DNA of 64,000 nucleotides, taken from NCBI RefSeq assembly GCF_036409475.1, contig NZ_JAYRCK010000011.1, positions 79,700-143,699 on the forward strand. The letters run 5' to 3'. The DNA is from Scandinavium sp036409475 (GTDB taxonomy: Bacteria > Pseudomonadota > Gammaproteobacteria > Enterobacterales > Enterobacteriaceae). The notes below the pieces were generated by a model. The model saw only the letters and a program-made list of their open reading frames with translations, did not search any database and was not told where the DNA came from. The position numbers were made by a program, and so were the translations under genes. Positions 1-8,935 of this stretch are shown here, piece after piece; the first letter of the stretch is position 1, and every line of letters begins with the position of its first letter.

Positions 1-887
1 CTGAATGCATTTCCTTGTCTGGTGCCATCCTGAACAAAGGGGAAATCTGCGGAACAGAGAACAATCAGATCATACGGGCGGTTGGCGAGTTCCCAAAGTT
101 TGGCTTCAGCCTGGCCAAAAAGATGGCAGGAATAAAATAGTGTGGTGAGTGGCGAGGTATCACAAACCAGCCAAGGATAAATACTTGCCAGTTCTTCTCT
201 GCGAATTTGCATCTCTGCAATGTGCAAAAAATCTTCATAGGCTAATTCGCCCCCAACCTGCTCCCAACGTTCACGACCATACTCTGGCACAAAATTGCAG
301 TTAAGCACCTTTGCCAACGCTTCGCTGAGCGTACTTTTGCCCGTAGACTCCCCTCCCAACAAGCAGATACGCTTAACGAAATCGCTATAAACTGTCTTCG
401 AGAGGTAGTGACGCCAGCGATGCACATCAGAACGAATCAGCGTACCTGAAACGGCTGATGCACCCGTCTCACGTTGCGTGCGCACGTGTTTAACCGTTTT
501 TCCGAAACGCCGACTTAAAACATCGGCAAACCCGTCGCCGTACTCTTCCGCTGTAAACACTGCATCGGGGCACATACGCAATACTTTAAGACAAACATCA
601 GCCATGTAATGCCGATGTTTGTCTTCACGATCATCATTTGCGGGCAACACGTCGAGTCCTTGAGCGACCACTTTGTCAGGGTCAAGTACCAGAACTTTTG
701 TATCAGGAAACAGACCCTCCAGCCACCTCTGCCGCTTCTCAACCTCACAGCCAGGGAGTGAGGGCACTGAATAAGAGATGATAATGAGAATGTCGCATTG
801 ACTACGGGCCATATTAATCAATTTTTCATGGCCTTTGTGCAGCGGTGAAAATTTACCCACTACCAGACCGCAGGCATATGATTTCAT
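1..887 (-). CDS. NadR-like bifunctional NMN adenylyltransferase / ribosylnicotinamide kinase (3' end outside window)
   Basis: The minus-strand frame stays open from the ATG at 887 to the window edge, about 295 residues. The first residues, MKSYACGLVVGKFSPLHKGH, carry the nucleotidyltransferase GKFxPxHxGH motif. SGTLIRS lies near residue 150, and a P-loop GGESTGKST lies near residue 175, followed by a kinase domain (CDTSPLTT). This is the NadR arrangement: NMN to NAD adenylylation followed by phosphorylation of nicotinamide riboside. E. coli NadR has an N-terminal helix-turn-helix repressor domain; this protein starts directly at the adenylyltransferase, so it should be an enzyme only. The start overlaps the pnuC stop (ATGA), so the pair is co-translated: PnuC imports nicotinamide riboside and this enzyme converts it to NAD. 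The C-terminus cannot be seen. Confidence 0.9.
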   Translation of the reverse strand, partial: MKSYACGLVVGKFSPLHKGHEKLINMARSQCDILIIISYSVPSLPGCEVEKRQRWLEGLFPDTKVLVLDPDKVVAQGLDVLPANDDREDKHRHYMADVCLKVLRMCPDAVFTAEEYGDGFADVLSRRFGKTVKHVRTQRETGASAVSGTLIRSDVHRWRHYLSKTVYSDFVKRICLLGGESTGKSTLSEALAKVLNCNFVPEYGRERWEQVGGELAYEDFLHIAEMQIRREELASIYPWLVCDTSPLTTLFYSCHLFGQAEAKLWELANRPYDLIVLCSADFPFVQDGTRQGNAF

Positions 888-1441
888 TGAGTGGCCCATT
901 CTCTGCGCCATTGATAAAACCCATACCAGGCGTTAACCCAAAAAATAAGATAGAGACCAGCAGTTAGCCAAAGCTCGCGAGCTGCATATACAGGAACCGC
1001 AATAGTGTTGACAATGAGCCACATAGGCCAGCTTTCGAGCTTACGCCTCATCAGCATAAGCTGTGCAAGCACACTAAAGGTCAAAATTAAAGAGTCAAGC
1101 CAGGGAGACCAGGCATTGGTATAGAAGTGAAGAATTGCAGCATAAATTACTGCGACGATAAACGCGCCCACCAGCATAATAACCAATGAGCGCCGTGTTG
1201 TTCGGGTAATAACTTTCTTACAGCCCTGGTTTCCTTTCAACCAATGGACCCAGCCAATACCACTGGTCAAGATAAAGAACACCTGCAAGGTGACATCGGC
1301 ATAAAGTCTCGCCACGAAAAAAACCCAACCGTAAAGCAGACAACCAACGATACCAATCCACCAGGTATTGACGTTATTGCGAGCCGCTAGCCATACCGAC
1401 AGGGCATAAGTAAGACAAGCGACCAGTTCCATTCCAGACAT
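884..1441 (-). CDS. pnuC: PnuC-family nicotinamide riboside transporter
   Basis: A 185-residue polytopic inner-membrane protein with about six or seven hydrophobic segments. It has PnuC-type features: an early NNVNTWWIGIVG segment and a tryptophan-rich C-terminal segment (WVNAWYGFYQWRR). The family takes up nicotinamide riboside by facilitated diffusion, with uptake driven by cytoplasmic phosphorylation. That fits the overlapping downstream NadR-like kinase. The ATG at 1441 is preceded by a GGAA ribosome-binding site. It is shorter than E. coli PnuC (about 239 residues), as in the stand-alone PnuC-NadR pairs of other bacteria. E. coli has tyrB after alr; here pnuC and the NadR-like gene take that place. 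Confidence 0.88.
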   Translation of the reverse strand: MSGMELVACLTYALSVWLAARNNVNTWWIGIVGCLLYGWVFFVARLYADVTLQVFFILTSGIGWVHWLKGNQGCKKVITRTTRRSLVIMLVGAFIVAVIYAAILHFYTNAWSPWLDSLILTFSVLAQLMLMRRKLESWPMWLIVNTIAVPVYAARELWLTAGLYLIFWVNAWYGFYQWRREWATQ

Positions 1442-1549
1442 TGCTATTCCTGTAACAAGATTCTCATTCGCTCGCTAACCATACCTGGCTGTGTACCGCC
1501 TTGCTATCTTAATGGCTCAATGGTCCTGTAATGGATAAATCCCATCGCG

Positions 1550-2629
1550 TTAGTCAAGGTACTGCATCGCCACCCGTGACGTCAGGCGCGTGATAAGTTC
1601 GTAAGCACTTACTTTCGTGATTTCTGCGATACGTTCAACCGGCAGGCCTTCGCCCCAAAGCACGACGCTATCACCTGCTTTCTCTTGAGCTTCTGGCCCC
1701 AGATCGACGCAAATCATGTCCATTGCCACACGGCCAACAATCGGCACTTCACGTCCGTTGACCAGCACTGGTGTGCCTGTTGGTGCCGCGCGTGGATATC
1801 CGTCGCCATAGCCCATCGCCACTACGCCGAGACGCGTGTCACGTTCGCTGGTCCAGGTTCCACCGTAACCGACGGGTTCACCGGCTTTATGTTCGCGTAC
1901 TGCGATCAGGCTGGAGGTCAGCGACATCACCGGTTTGAAGCCAAAATCCTCGCCCCACGGTTTGCCTTCCAGCGGCGATACGCCATAGAGAATAATGCCC
2001 GGACGAACCCAGTCGAAATGCGACTGTGGGAACAGCAGAATGCCGCCGGAAGCGGCAATGGAACGCTGGCCCGGCTTGTCTTCGGTAAAGGTGGTGAAAA
2101 TGTCGAGCTGCTGTTCGGTCGCGCCACATTCAGGCTCATCTGCACGCGCAAAATGACTGACCACGTTCACCGGCTGGCGCACATTTTTGCACTGGCTCAG
2201 ACGCTGATAAAACGCAGTGGCTTCTTCCGGGCGAACGCCGAGGCGGTGCATACCGGTGTCGAGTTTCATCCAGACCGTGATGGGTTCAGGCAAATCAGCC
2301 TGCTCCAGCGCTTCGAGCTGTTCAGGGTTGTGGACGGCCGTTTGAAAACCCTGAGCGGAAATCAGTGGCAGATCGCTGGCATTGAAAAAACCTTCCAGCA
2401 GGAGCACAGGCTGGCGAATGCCGCCTTCTCGCAGGCGCACAGCCTCTTCCAGGCGGGCGACGCCAAAAGCATCGGCGTCGGGGAGCGTTCGCGCGGTCTC
2501 CAGAAGACCGTGTCCGTAGGCGTTCGCTTTCACGACTGCAACGAGCTTACTGGCGGGTGCCAGTTCACGCAGGCGTTGCAGGTTGTGTCGCAGAGCGCGG
2601 CGGTTAATGACAACAGTTGCCGCTTGCAT
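1550..2629 (-). CDS. alr: Alanine racemase (biosynthetic)
   Basis: A 359-residue fold-type III PLP enzyme that interconverts L- and D-alanine in the cytoplasm and so supplies D-Ala for peptidoglycan. The PLP lysine is K34 in VVKANAYGHG. The C-terminal beta domain carries the GYGGTW and GYGDGYPR segments that surround the catalytic tyrosine of the other subunit. Length and sequence match E. coli Alr. It follows dnaB in the same direction with a 45-bp gap, as in E. coli. The long open frame on the opposite strand (1685-2647) is a shadow. Confidence 0.98.
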   Translation of the reverse strand: MQAATVVINRRALRHNLQRLRELAPASKLVAVVKANAYGHGLLETARTLPDADAFGVARLEEAVRLREGGIRQPVLLLEGFFNASDLPLISAQGFQTAVHNPEQLEALEQADLPEPITVWMKLDTGMHRLGVRPEEATAFYQRLSQCKNVRQPVNVVSHFARADEPECGATEQQLDIFTTFTEDKPGQRSIAASGGILLFPQSHFDWVRPGIILYGVSPLEGKPWGEDFGFKPVMSLTSSLIAVREHKAGEPVGYGGTWTSERDTRLGVVAMGYGDGYPRAAPTGTPVLVNGREVPIVGRVAMDMICVDLGPEAQEKAGDSVVLWGEGLPVERIAEITKVSAYELITRLTSRVAMQYLD

Positions 2630-2674
2630 TTGAATTCCTTGCCTTAAAAAATGATCGAATCCTCGGCCGAGGAT

Positions 2675-4090
2675 TTATTCGTCGTCGTATTGTGGGCCTG
2701 CGTAGTTATCGAAACGCGACCATTGTCCGTTAAAGGTCAGGCGTACTGTGCCGATAGGGCCATTACGCTGTTTACCCAGGATAATCTCGGCTATCCCTTT
2801 CAGATCGCTGTTTTCGTGATAAACCTCGTCACGATAGATAAACATGATCAAGTCGGCATCCTGCTCGATGGAGCCTGATTCACGCAGATCCGAGTTCACC
2901 GGGCGTTTATCCGCGCGCTGTTCCAGAGAGCGGTTAAGCTGCGACAACGCCACCACCGGTACATGCAGCTCTTTCGCCAGCGCCTTGAGGGAGCGAGAAA
3001 TTTCAGCAATCTCAAGGGTACGATTATCCGACAGCGACGGCACACGCATTAATTGCAGGTAGTCGATCATGATAAGCCCGATGCCGCCGTGCTCACGGGC
3101 AATACGGCGCGCGCGGGAACGCACTTCTGTCGGCGTCAGGCCGGAAGAGTCATCAATGTAGATGTTTCGTTTTTCGAGCAAGATGCCCATGGTGCCGGAG
3201 ATACGCGCCCAGTCTTCATCGTCAAGCTGACCGGTACGAATACGGGTCTGATCGACGCGCGACAGCGAGGCAAGAGAACGCATCATGATCTGTTCAGAGG
3301 GCATCTCGAGACTGAAGATAAGCACCGGCTTATCCTGCAACATCGCCGCATTTTCGACGAGGTTCATCGCAAAAGTGGTTTTACCCATCGACGGACGAGC
3401 AGCCACGATAATCAAGTCCGACGGCTGCAAACCGGCGGTCTTTTTGTTCAGATCGTCATAGCCCGTGTTGACCCCAGTGACACCATCGTGCGGCTGCTGG
3501 AACAGCTGTTCGATACGCGCAACGGTGGCATCCAGCACGTCGGCGATGTTTCTCGGGCCTTCGTCTTTATTGGCACGGCTTTCCGCGATTTTAAAAACAC
3601 GGGACTCAGCGAGATCCAACAAGTCTTCACTGGTGCGCCCTTGTGGGTCAAAACCGGCTTCGGCGATTTCATTCGCCACAGAGATCATCTCACGAACAAC
3701 GGCACGTTCACGTACGATGTCTGCATAAGCGCTGATGTTCGCCGCACTTGGCGTGTTTTTAGACAGTTCTGCCAGATAGGCAAACCCGCCGACGCTGTCC
3801 AGTTGCCCTTCCCGCTCCAGCGATTCCGCGAGCGTAATCAGGTCAATCGGGCTGCCGGTTTCCTGCAACTTCGCCATTTCGGTGAAAATATGGCGATGCG
3901 GACGGGTGTAAAAATCTTCCGCTACGACGCGTTCGGCAACGTCGTCCCAGCGCTGGTTATCCAGCATTAAACCGCCCAACACCGACTGTTCCGCTTCAAT
4001 CGAGTGCGGCGGTACTTTCAACCCTGCGACCTGATGATCGCGCTCGCGGGGTTCAGTCTGTTGTTTGTTGAAGGGTTTATTTCCTGCCAT
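2675..4090 (-). CDS. dnaB: Replicative DNA helicase DnaB
   Basis: A 471-residue hexameric 5'-3' replicative helicase, the same length as E. coli DnaB. The N-terminal domain (starting around HSIEAEQSVLGGLML) binds primase and the loader. The RecA-like C-terminal domain has Walker A ARPSMGKTT, Walker B LIMIDYLQLM and the arginine-finger region near the end. There is no intein or frameshift. It is divergent from qorA with an 80-bp intergenic region. Confidence 0.99.
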   Translation of the reverse strand: MAGNKPFNKQQTEPRERDHQVAGLKVPPHSIEAEQSVLGGLMLDNQRWDDVAERVVAEDFYTRPHRHIFTEMAKLQETGSPIDLITLAESLEREGQLDSVGGFAYLAELSKNTPSAANISAYADIVRERAVVREMISVANEIAEAGFDPQGRTSEDLLDLAESRVFKIAESRANKDEGPRNIADVLDATVARIEQLFQQPHDGVTGVNTGYDDLNKKTAGLQPSDLIIVAARPSMGKTTFAMNLVENAAMLQDKPVLIFSLEMPSEQIMMRSLASLSRVDQTRIRTGQLDDEDWARISGTMGILLEKRNIYIDDSSGLTPTEVRSRARRIAREHGGIGLIMIDYLQLMRVPSLSDNRTLEIAEISRSLKALAKELHVPVVALSQLNRSLEQRADKRPVNSDLRESGSIEQDADLIMFIYRDEVYHENSDLKGIAEIILGKQRNGPIGTVRLTFNGQWSRFDNYAGPQYDDE

Positions 4091-4170
4091 AGTGAATGGA
4101 GTTACCGGGTTAAAGAGTGGGCCGTAAGATTATCATATCTGATGCTCCTAAACGATATCTGGAGGATAGC

Positions 4171-5154
4171 ATGGCAACGCGAATTGAGTTTCATCAGCAC
4201 GGTGGGCCTGAGGTACTTAAGCCCGCAGAATTTACCCCAACCGACCCCAAAGAGAACGAGATTCAGGTGGAAAACAAAGCCATCGGAATCAACTATATAG
4301 ATACTTACATTCGCAGCGGCCTTTACCCACCGCCCGCGCTGCCGAGCGGTCTTGGTACCGAAGCGGCAGGGGTGGTCAGTAAAGTCGGCAGCGGCGTAAA
4401 ACACATCAAAGCGGGTGACCGCGTGGTCTACGCACAATCGGCTCTTGGGGCTTACAGTACCGTGCACAATGTGCCTGCCGATAAAGCCGCCATTCTCCCT
4501 TCAGCCATCTCTTATGAACAAGCGGCGGCTTCTTTCCTGAAAGGACTGACGGTGTTCTATCTGCTGCGCAAAACGCATGAAATCAAACCGAGTGAGCCGT
4601 TCCTGTTTCATGCGGCTGCCGGTGGCGTGGGGCTTATCGCCTGCCAGTGGGCGAAAGCTTTGGGGGCACAGCTGATTGGTACTGTTGGCTCGGCGCAGAA
4701 GGCACAGCGCGCGTTACAGGCCGGAGCCTGGCAGGTCATTAATTATCGTGAAGAAAATCTGGTTGAGCGAGTGAAAGAAATCACCAACGGCAAAAAACTG
4801 CGGGTGGTGTACGACTCGGTCGGCAAAGATACCTGGGAAGCGTCGCTCGACTGCTTGCAGCGCCGCGGCCTGATGGTCAGTTTTGGCAATTCTTCCGGTG
4901 CGGTAACAGGCGTGAATCTGGGGATCCTGAACCAGAAAGGGTCACTGTACGTGACCCGCCCTTCTCTTCAGGGTTACATCACTAACCGCGAAGAACTGGC
5001 CGAGGCGAGCAATGAGCTGTTTTCGCTGATAGCCAGCGGCGTTATCAAAGTGGATGTGGCTGACGCGCAGAAATATCCGTTGAAGGATGCACAGCGAGCG
5101 CATCAGATTCTGGAGAGCCGGGCGACAGAAGGGTCTAGCTTGCTGATCCCTTAA
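4171..5154 (+). CDS. qorA: NADPH-dependent quinone oxidoreductase QorA
   Basis: A 327-residue zinc-independent medium-chain dehydrogenase/reductase that reduces quinones with NADPH. The Rossmann motif is AAAGGVGLIACQ, and the N-terminus is MATRIEFHQHGGPEVL as in E. coli Qor. The ATG at 4171 was chosen because a strong GGAGG lies just upstream and the length is then exactly that of the E. coli protein. An upstream TTG or ATG would overlap the dnaB promoter region. It is monocistronic and ends before a strong terminator. Confidence 0.97.
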   Translation: MATRIEFHQHGGPEVLKPAEFTPTDPKENEIQVENKAIGINYIDTYIRSGLYPPPALPSGLGTEAAGVVSKVGSGVKHIKAGDRVVYAQSALGAYSTVHNVPADKAAILPSAISYEQAAASFLKGLTVFYLLRKTHEIKPSEPFLFHAAAGGVGLIACQWAKALGAQLIGTVGSAQKAQRALQAGAWQVINYREENLVERVKEITNGKKLRVVYDSVGKDTWEASLDCLQRRGLMVSFGNSSGAVTGVNLGILNQKGSLYVTRPSLQGYITNREELAEASNELFSLIASGVIKVDVADAQKYPLKDAQRAHQILESRATEGSSLLIP

Positions 5155-5178
5155 GAGTGCGGGTCGGTACAAATTATC

Positions 5179-5208
5179 AGGGCTTCCCGAAGGAAGCCCT
5201 GTTTTTTT
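5179..5208 (+). terminator. Rho-independent terminator of qorA
   Basis: A 9-bp stem (AGGGCTTCC / GGAAGCCCT) with a short CGAA loop, followed by GTTTTTTT, 25 bp after the qorA stop. Confidence 0.93.
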
Positions 5209-5324
5209 ATCGTTCGCTGTATGTAGGGTACAGCGCGATGAATTCGTTAGTCTGGTAAGCATGACAGAGTTATGACGCGCTGCCTATGCTGGCCTTTCCA
5301 GGTTGTGACGAACTCCGCAAACCC

Positions 5325-5567
5325 TTAATAACGCCACCGATCGTCGCGGCGATACTGCGGCACTTTTGGTGCTTTCACCGCTCTGATAATCCACACCACG
5401 GCGACCGCCAGCAGCAGCCACGGTAGCAATTTGATCATCAGCGCTATCAGGCCACCAAAGAACATCAGCACAGTAGCCACCACAATCGCCGCCAGAATGC
5501 CCAGCACAGACACGCCAGTCACCAGCAGCATGACGAAAAATCCAATGATAAATAACAGTTCAAACAT
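5325..5567 (-). CDS. pspG: Phage shock protein G
   Basis: An 80-residue inner-membrane protein beginning MFELLFIIGFFVMLL. It has two or three hydrophobic segments and a short basic tail (PQYRRDDRWRY). PspG is an effector of the phage-shock response to loss of inner-membrane integrity and proton-motive force. The ATG at 5567 gives the family length; an upstream in-frame start would add five residues. A sigma-54 promoter lies about 40 bp upstream, as expected for a PspF-controlled gene. Confidence 0.95.
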   Translation of the reverse strand: MFELLFIIGFFVMLLVTGVSVLGILAAIVVATVLMFFGGLIALMIKLLPWLLLAVAVVWIIRAVKAPKVPQYRRDDRWRY

Positions 5568-5605
5568 GGCTATGTCCCTCAAGATAACGCAACTGGGATA
5601 ACCCT

Positions 5606-5621
5606 TACAAAAACCATGCCA
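5606..5621 (-). promoter_or_regulatory. Sigma-54 promoter of pspG
   Basis: The minus strand reads TGGCAT-GGTTT-TTGTA. This matches the -24/-12 consensus TGGCAC-N5-TTGCW with GT in place of GC at -12. It lies 39 bp before the pspG ATG. PspG is an established sigma-54/PspF target, so the site is expected here. Confidence 0.75.
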
Positions 5622-5643
5622 AACTTAACGCATTGAATTACTA

Positions 5644-5671
5644 CAAAAACGCCCCGCAAGCGGCTGCGAGG
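5644..5671 (-). terminator. Terminator downstream of dusA
   Basis: On the minus strand, stem CCTCGCA / TGCGGGG with loop GCCGCT, followed by CGTTTTTGT, 33 bp after the dusA stop. Confidence 0.7.
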
Positions 5672-5703
5672 TGTGGTCAATTTGACTAACTGTTAGCGAG
5701 TTT

Positions 5704-6702
5704 TTAACGCTTATTCGCCACCAGTTGCAGCGCTTGCTCCAGCACGTCGATATCGGCTCCCGCTTTGTGGGCGTTTTCGCTGAGGTAACGACGCCATTGG
5801 CGCGCGCCCGGAATGCCCTGGAACAGACCCAGCATATGGCGCGTGACGTGGCCCAGATAAGTGCCATTACTCAGCTCGCGCTCAATGTACGGATACATCG
5901 CACGGACGACGGCGACAGGATCAGCATCCGCGCCTTCAACGCCAAAGATTTCACGGTCAACGGTCGCCAGAATGCCTGGGTTTTGATACGCCTCGCGCCC
6001 GACCATCACGCCATCCATGTGCTGCAGGTGCTCTTTGGCTTCCGCCAAAGACTTAATGCCGCCGTTGATGGACATCGTCAGATGCGGGAAATCACGCTTG
6101 AGCTGATAAACACGTGGGTAGTCGAGTGGCGGAATTTCGCGGTTTTCTTTCGGGCTCAGGCCAGAAAGCCAGGCTTTACGCGCGTGGATGATAAACATCT
6201 CACATTCGCCGTTGCCGGAAACGGTATTGATGAAATCGCAGAGGAATTCGTAGCTGTCCTGATCGTCAATGCCAATACGCGTTTTGACGGTGACCGGAAT
6301 GGAGACCACGTCGCGCATCGCTTTTACGCAGTCAGCCACCAGTTGTGCATTACCCATCAGGCAGGCACCGAACATGCCGTTCTGCACCCGATCGGACGGG
6401 CAGCCAACGTTCAGGTTGATTTCATCATACCCGCGCTCTTCAGCCAGCTTCGCACAATGAGCTAACGCCGCCGGATCGCTCCCACCAAGCTGTAACGCCA
6501 ACGGATGCTCTTCCTCGCTGTACGCCAGATAGTCGCCTTTGCCATGAATAATCGCCCCGGTGGTCACCATTTCGGTGTACAGCAGCGTGTGGCGCGAAAG
6601 CAGGCGCAGGAAGTAACGACAATGCCTGTCCGTCCAGTCGAGCATCGGTGCGATGGAGAAGCGGTGTGCAGGAAAAGCGGGGGATTGTGTTTCTGGCAGC
6701 AT
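5704..6702 (-). CDS. dusA: tRNA-dihydrouridine synthase A
   Basis: A 332-residue FMN-dependent TIM-barrel enzyme that reduces U20/U20a in the D-loop of tRNA. It has the Dus signatures APMLDWTDRHCR, the catalytic cysteine in NLNVGCPSDRVQ, and IHARKAWLSGLSPKENR. It is almost identical to E. coli DusA apart from a different short N-terminus. Position next to pspG matches E. coli. Confidence 0.98.
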   Translation of the reverse strand: MLPETQSPAFPAHRFSIAPMLDWTDRHCRYFLRLLSRHTLLYTEMVTTGAIIHGKGDYLAYSEEEHPLALQLGGSDPAALAHCAKLAEERGYDEINLNVGCPSDRVQNGMFGACLMGNAQLVADCVKAMRDVVSIPVTVKTRIGIDDQDSYEFLCDFINTVSGNGECEMFIIHARKAWLSGLSPKENREIPPLDYPRVYQLKRDFPHLTMSINGGIKSLAEAKEHLQHMDGVMVGREAYQNPGILATVDREIFGVEGADADPVAVVRAMYPYIERELSNGTYLGHVTRHMLGLFQGIPGARQWRRYLSENAHKAGADIDVLEQALQLVANKR

Positions 6703-6834
6703 GGTGAAAGTTTGAGCGTCCGGTTAAATGGGGGGCGCTACTATAGCACAAAGGAAGCGCAGAGGAATTGCCCGGCGGCGCTACGCTGGCACGGGCCTAC
6801 AAAGGGCACGCGAGCGTAGCGCCACTCGACAAAA

Positions 6835-8145
6835 TCAGAAGGTCAGACCCAGTTGCACGCCCGCACCCCAGGTTTGATCTTCGCCGTACAGCCCCATCAG
6901 ATCGACGTGAACAGTGTTCAGCGGCGCGAAACCAACACCCGCCGTGAAGACGTTGCTGTCATTGCCTTTCACATCCGCGCGATAACCCGCACGCACCGCC
7001 AGCCAGCTCAGCGGCGTCACTTCCGCCCCAACGCCAACGTACTGGGAATTATCTTCGCTCTTAAATCCTTTGGTTTCCGTCAGGTCGCCGTCCGCGCTCA
7101 GCGTCACCAGGTCGGTGTGCCACGCCACGCCTGCTGTCACCAGTGGGCGAATTTGGTAGGTGTCTTTGTAGTTGGTGGTCACGCCGGTTGAATTGTTGGT
7201 GATACGAACATCTTTGGTGTCGATATCACGCGACATCAGGTTTTGTCCGCTTAAACCCACGGTCCAGTTTTCGCCAAAGTCTGCTGCAATCCCTGCGTCC
7301 ACGTTAAAGCCGGTATCGTCATTACGATACTTACTCTTCTTCCAGTCATCACTGTGATAATCATCAATGGACGTCGTGTAGTTATAGAGCCAGGTTTGCT
7401 GCAGTTTCGGCGTCACCCCAAAGGAAACCGGCACACCGCCGATATCAAATTTACGGGCGATTGCGATGCCGTAATCGGAAACAATAGCCGCCTTGCCTGA
7501 TGCAGTTGAATTGAGATTATTGGTCAGCGCATCGCTGCCGTTAATCAGTGCGTTAGCCGCCTGTGATGCAGCAAAAGGATCAGAATTCTGAATATTACGC
7601 AGATAGTCGATATCACTCTGATCGATATTGGAGCTGGCACGGGCATGCGCATAGGCCCTGGTGACAAACGCCAGTGATACAGCAGAGGTCGGCACGCTGA
7701 CAGCAATACCAGCGCCAGCATTCGCACGCGCGGTTTTGCCTCGTAAATCTTCCAGTTGCCCGGCTAAATCGCCTGCGGCGCTTTGGAATTGATTTAACGT
7801 ATCGCCGGGATTGATCAGAATATCCGTCGGCGTGATGTTATCCAGCACGCTCCTGTAGTGGTCGATATCGTTGCTGATATCGTCAATTTGATCGCGAAGG
7901 TTGTCTTTGTCGGTAATCTGTCCGCCAACCGACGGAATAACGACAGAGACATCATCGTCAGGTTTGGATTTTGCCAATAGCGCCGGGTTAATCAACACTG
8001 CGCTGCCATAGCTGGCTGACGCAACCCCGGTTCCCCCCATCGCATCACTTCTCGCTTCTGACCACGTATTTGCCGCTCCCGCCTGATTTGCCATAAAAAG
8101 CGAAACTGCCGCAGACACCACAGAATATTTGATATTTTTTTTCAC
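6835..8145 (-). CDS. TraF-like outer-membrane beta-barrel protein (TraF_2 family), chromosomal
   Basis: 436 residues with a cleavable signal peptide (start to about NQAGA, residue 24), then ANTWSEARSDAMGGTGVAS, the opening typical of the TraF_2 family of conjugal-transfer-annotated proteins. The rest shows alternating strand patterns and ends in an aromatic residue (VQLGLTF), as in outer-membrane barrels. A hydrophilic helical insert lies near residues 80-140. The start is GTG at 8145. No other conjugation gene is nearby, so a transfer role is unlikely. FadL-like transport or another envelope role is possible but unproven. E. coli has yjbL-yjbM at this position instead. Confidence 0.75.
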   Translation of the reverse strand: MKKNIKYSVVSAAVSLFMANQAGAANTWSEARSDAMGGTGVASASYGSAVLINPALLAKSKPDDDVSVVIPSVGGQITDKDNLRDQIDDISNDIDHYRSVLDNITPTDILINPGDTLNQFQSAAGDLAGQLEDLRGKTARANAGAGIAVSVPTSAVSLAFVTRAYAHARASSNIDQSDIDYLRNIQNSDPFAASQAANALINGSDALTNNLNSTASGKAAIVSDYGIAIARKFDIGGVPVSFGVTPKLQQTWLYNYTTSIDDYHSDDWKKSKYRNDDTGFNVDAGIAADFGENWTVGLSGQNLMSRDIDTKDVRITNNSTGVTTNYKDTYQIRPLVTAGVAWHTDLVTLSADGDLTETKGFKSEDNSQYVGVGAEVTPLSWLAVRAGYRADVKGNDSNVFTAGVGFAPLNTVHVDLMGLYGEDQTWGAGVQLGLTF

Positions 8146-8321
8146 GATAGACTCGTTATTTGCAGGTGAACGTTTATCCCTGTTCAGTTATCGGCTGAAA
8201 AGGGGCGAACTATTGCTGTGAATAACGATGTAAAAAGCAGCCTGTTAGGCCGATTTGCGTTAAGGGGCGTCGTGTTATCGTAGGAATATGTGACGCCCCT
8301 CAATATTTATAGATGAGATTG

Positions 8322-8810
8322 TTATTTTCGCGAGGGTTTACCGTCATGTGGGCCAAAAAACTGCGGTGGATGGTCAACCCAACGGTCCTGGCGGGTCGCG
8401 GCATACTCCTGATTCAGCGGATAGTAGATGCGATTGTGCTTTTTATTGGCTTCGCCAACGACCAGCAGACACACCTCTTCCTCAGTATTATTGATAAACG
8501 TGTGGCAAACGCCCGTTCCGGCCGGAAATCCGACGCTGTCGCCGGGTTCCAGTTGCCAGAGATAGCCGTTTATCCATGCCTGCGGGTGGCCTTCCAGCAC
8601 GTAGATAAACTCTTCTTCATCACTTTCGGCATGCGGGTAAGACGTGCGTCTGCCCGGCGGCAGGCGTTCGTGGTGAATGCCTAAGTGACGCAGCCCAAGC
8701 TTACGCGCCAGGGGCGCACCGATGGAAAAGAGCTCAGGGCTGTCGGGATAGGTTGAGTTATCTGGCTCTTCCAGGTCACGCCAGTGTCGAATGCAGTCGG
8801 GTCGTTTCAT
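8322..8810 (-). CDS. Cupin-domain protein of unknown function
   Basis: A 162-residue cytoplasmic protein with one cupin barrel. Motif 1 is visible around PHAESDEEEFIYVLEG (residues about 60-80) and motif 2 around PAGTGVCHTFINN (about 95-110), giving likely metal ligands H, E and H. The ATG at 8810 has a strong GGGGGAAAG site directly upstream. A longer frame from 8888 would add 26 cysteine-rich residues and reach into the zur promoter, so it was rejected. The substrate is unknown. It is divergent from zur with about 125 bp between them, so control by Zur is possible, but no clear Zur box was recognised. Confidence 0.75.
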   Translation of the reverse strand: MKRPDCIRHWRDLEEPDNSTYPDSPELFSIGAPLARKLGLRHLGIHHERLPPGRRTSYPHAESDEEEFIYVLEGHPQAWINGYLWQLEPGDSVGFPAGTGVCHTFINNTEEEVCLLVVGEANKKHNRIYYPLNQEYAATRQDRWVDHPPQFFGPHDGKPSRK

Positions 8811-8935
8811 CTTTCCCCCGGGATTTTTTCCCTGTTGTCTTGCGTCATGTATAGCACACACCCGGCAGGTTATCGGCGTTTGTGCCATAACATGATAAAG
8901 TAGCGGTTTACTTTTTAGCTGATTCGAGGACGCCG

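Noticed and set aside
1685..2647. A 320-codon plus-strand open frame
   Set aside because: It is exactly antisense to alr, has no protein-like features or ribosome-binding site and is a by-product of GC-rich codon usage.
3053..3970. A 305-codon plus-strand open frame
   Set aside because: Antisense to dnaB, which is unambiguous; no homology recognised.
6835..8145. Evidence for an integrated conjugative element
   Set aside because: Only the TraF-like annotation points that way; no relaxase, coupling protein, integrase or att site is present.
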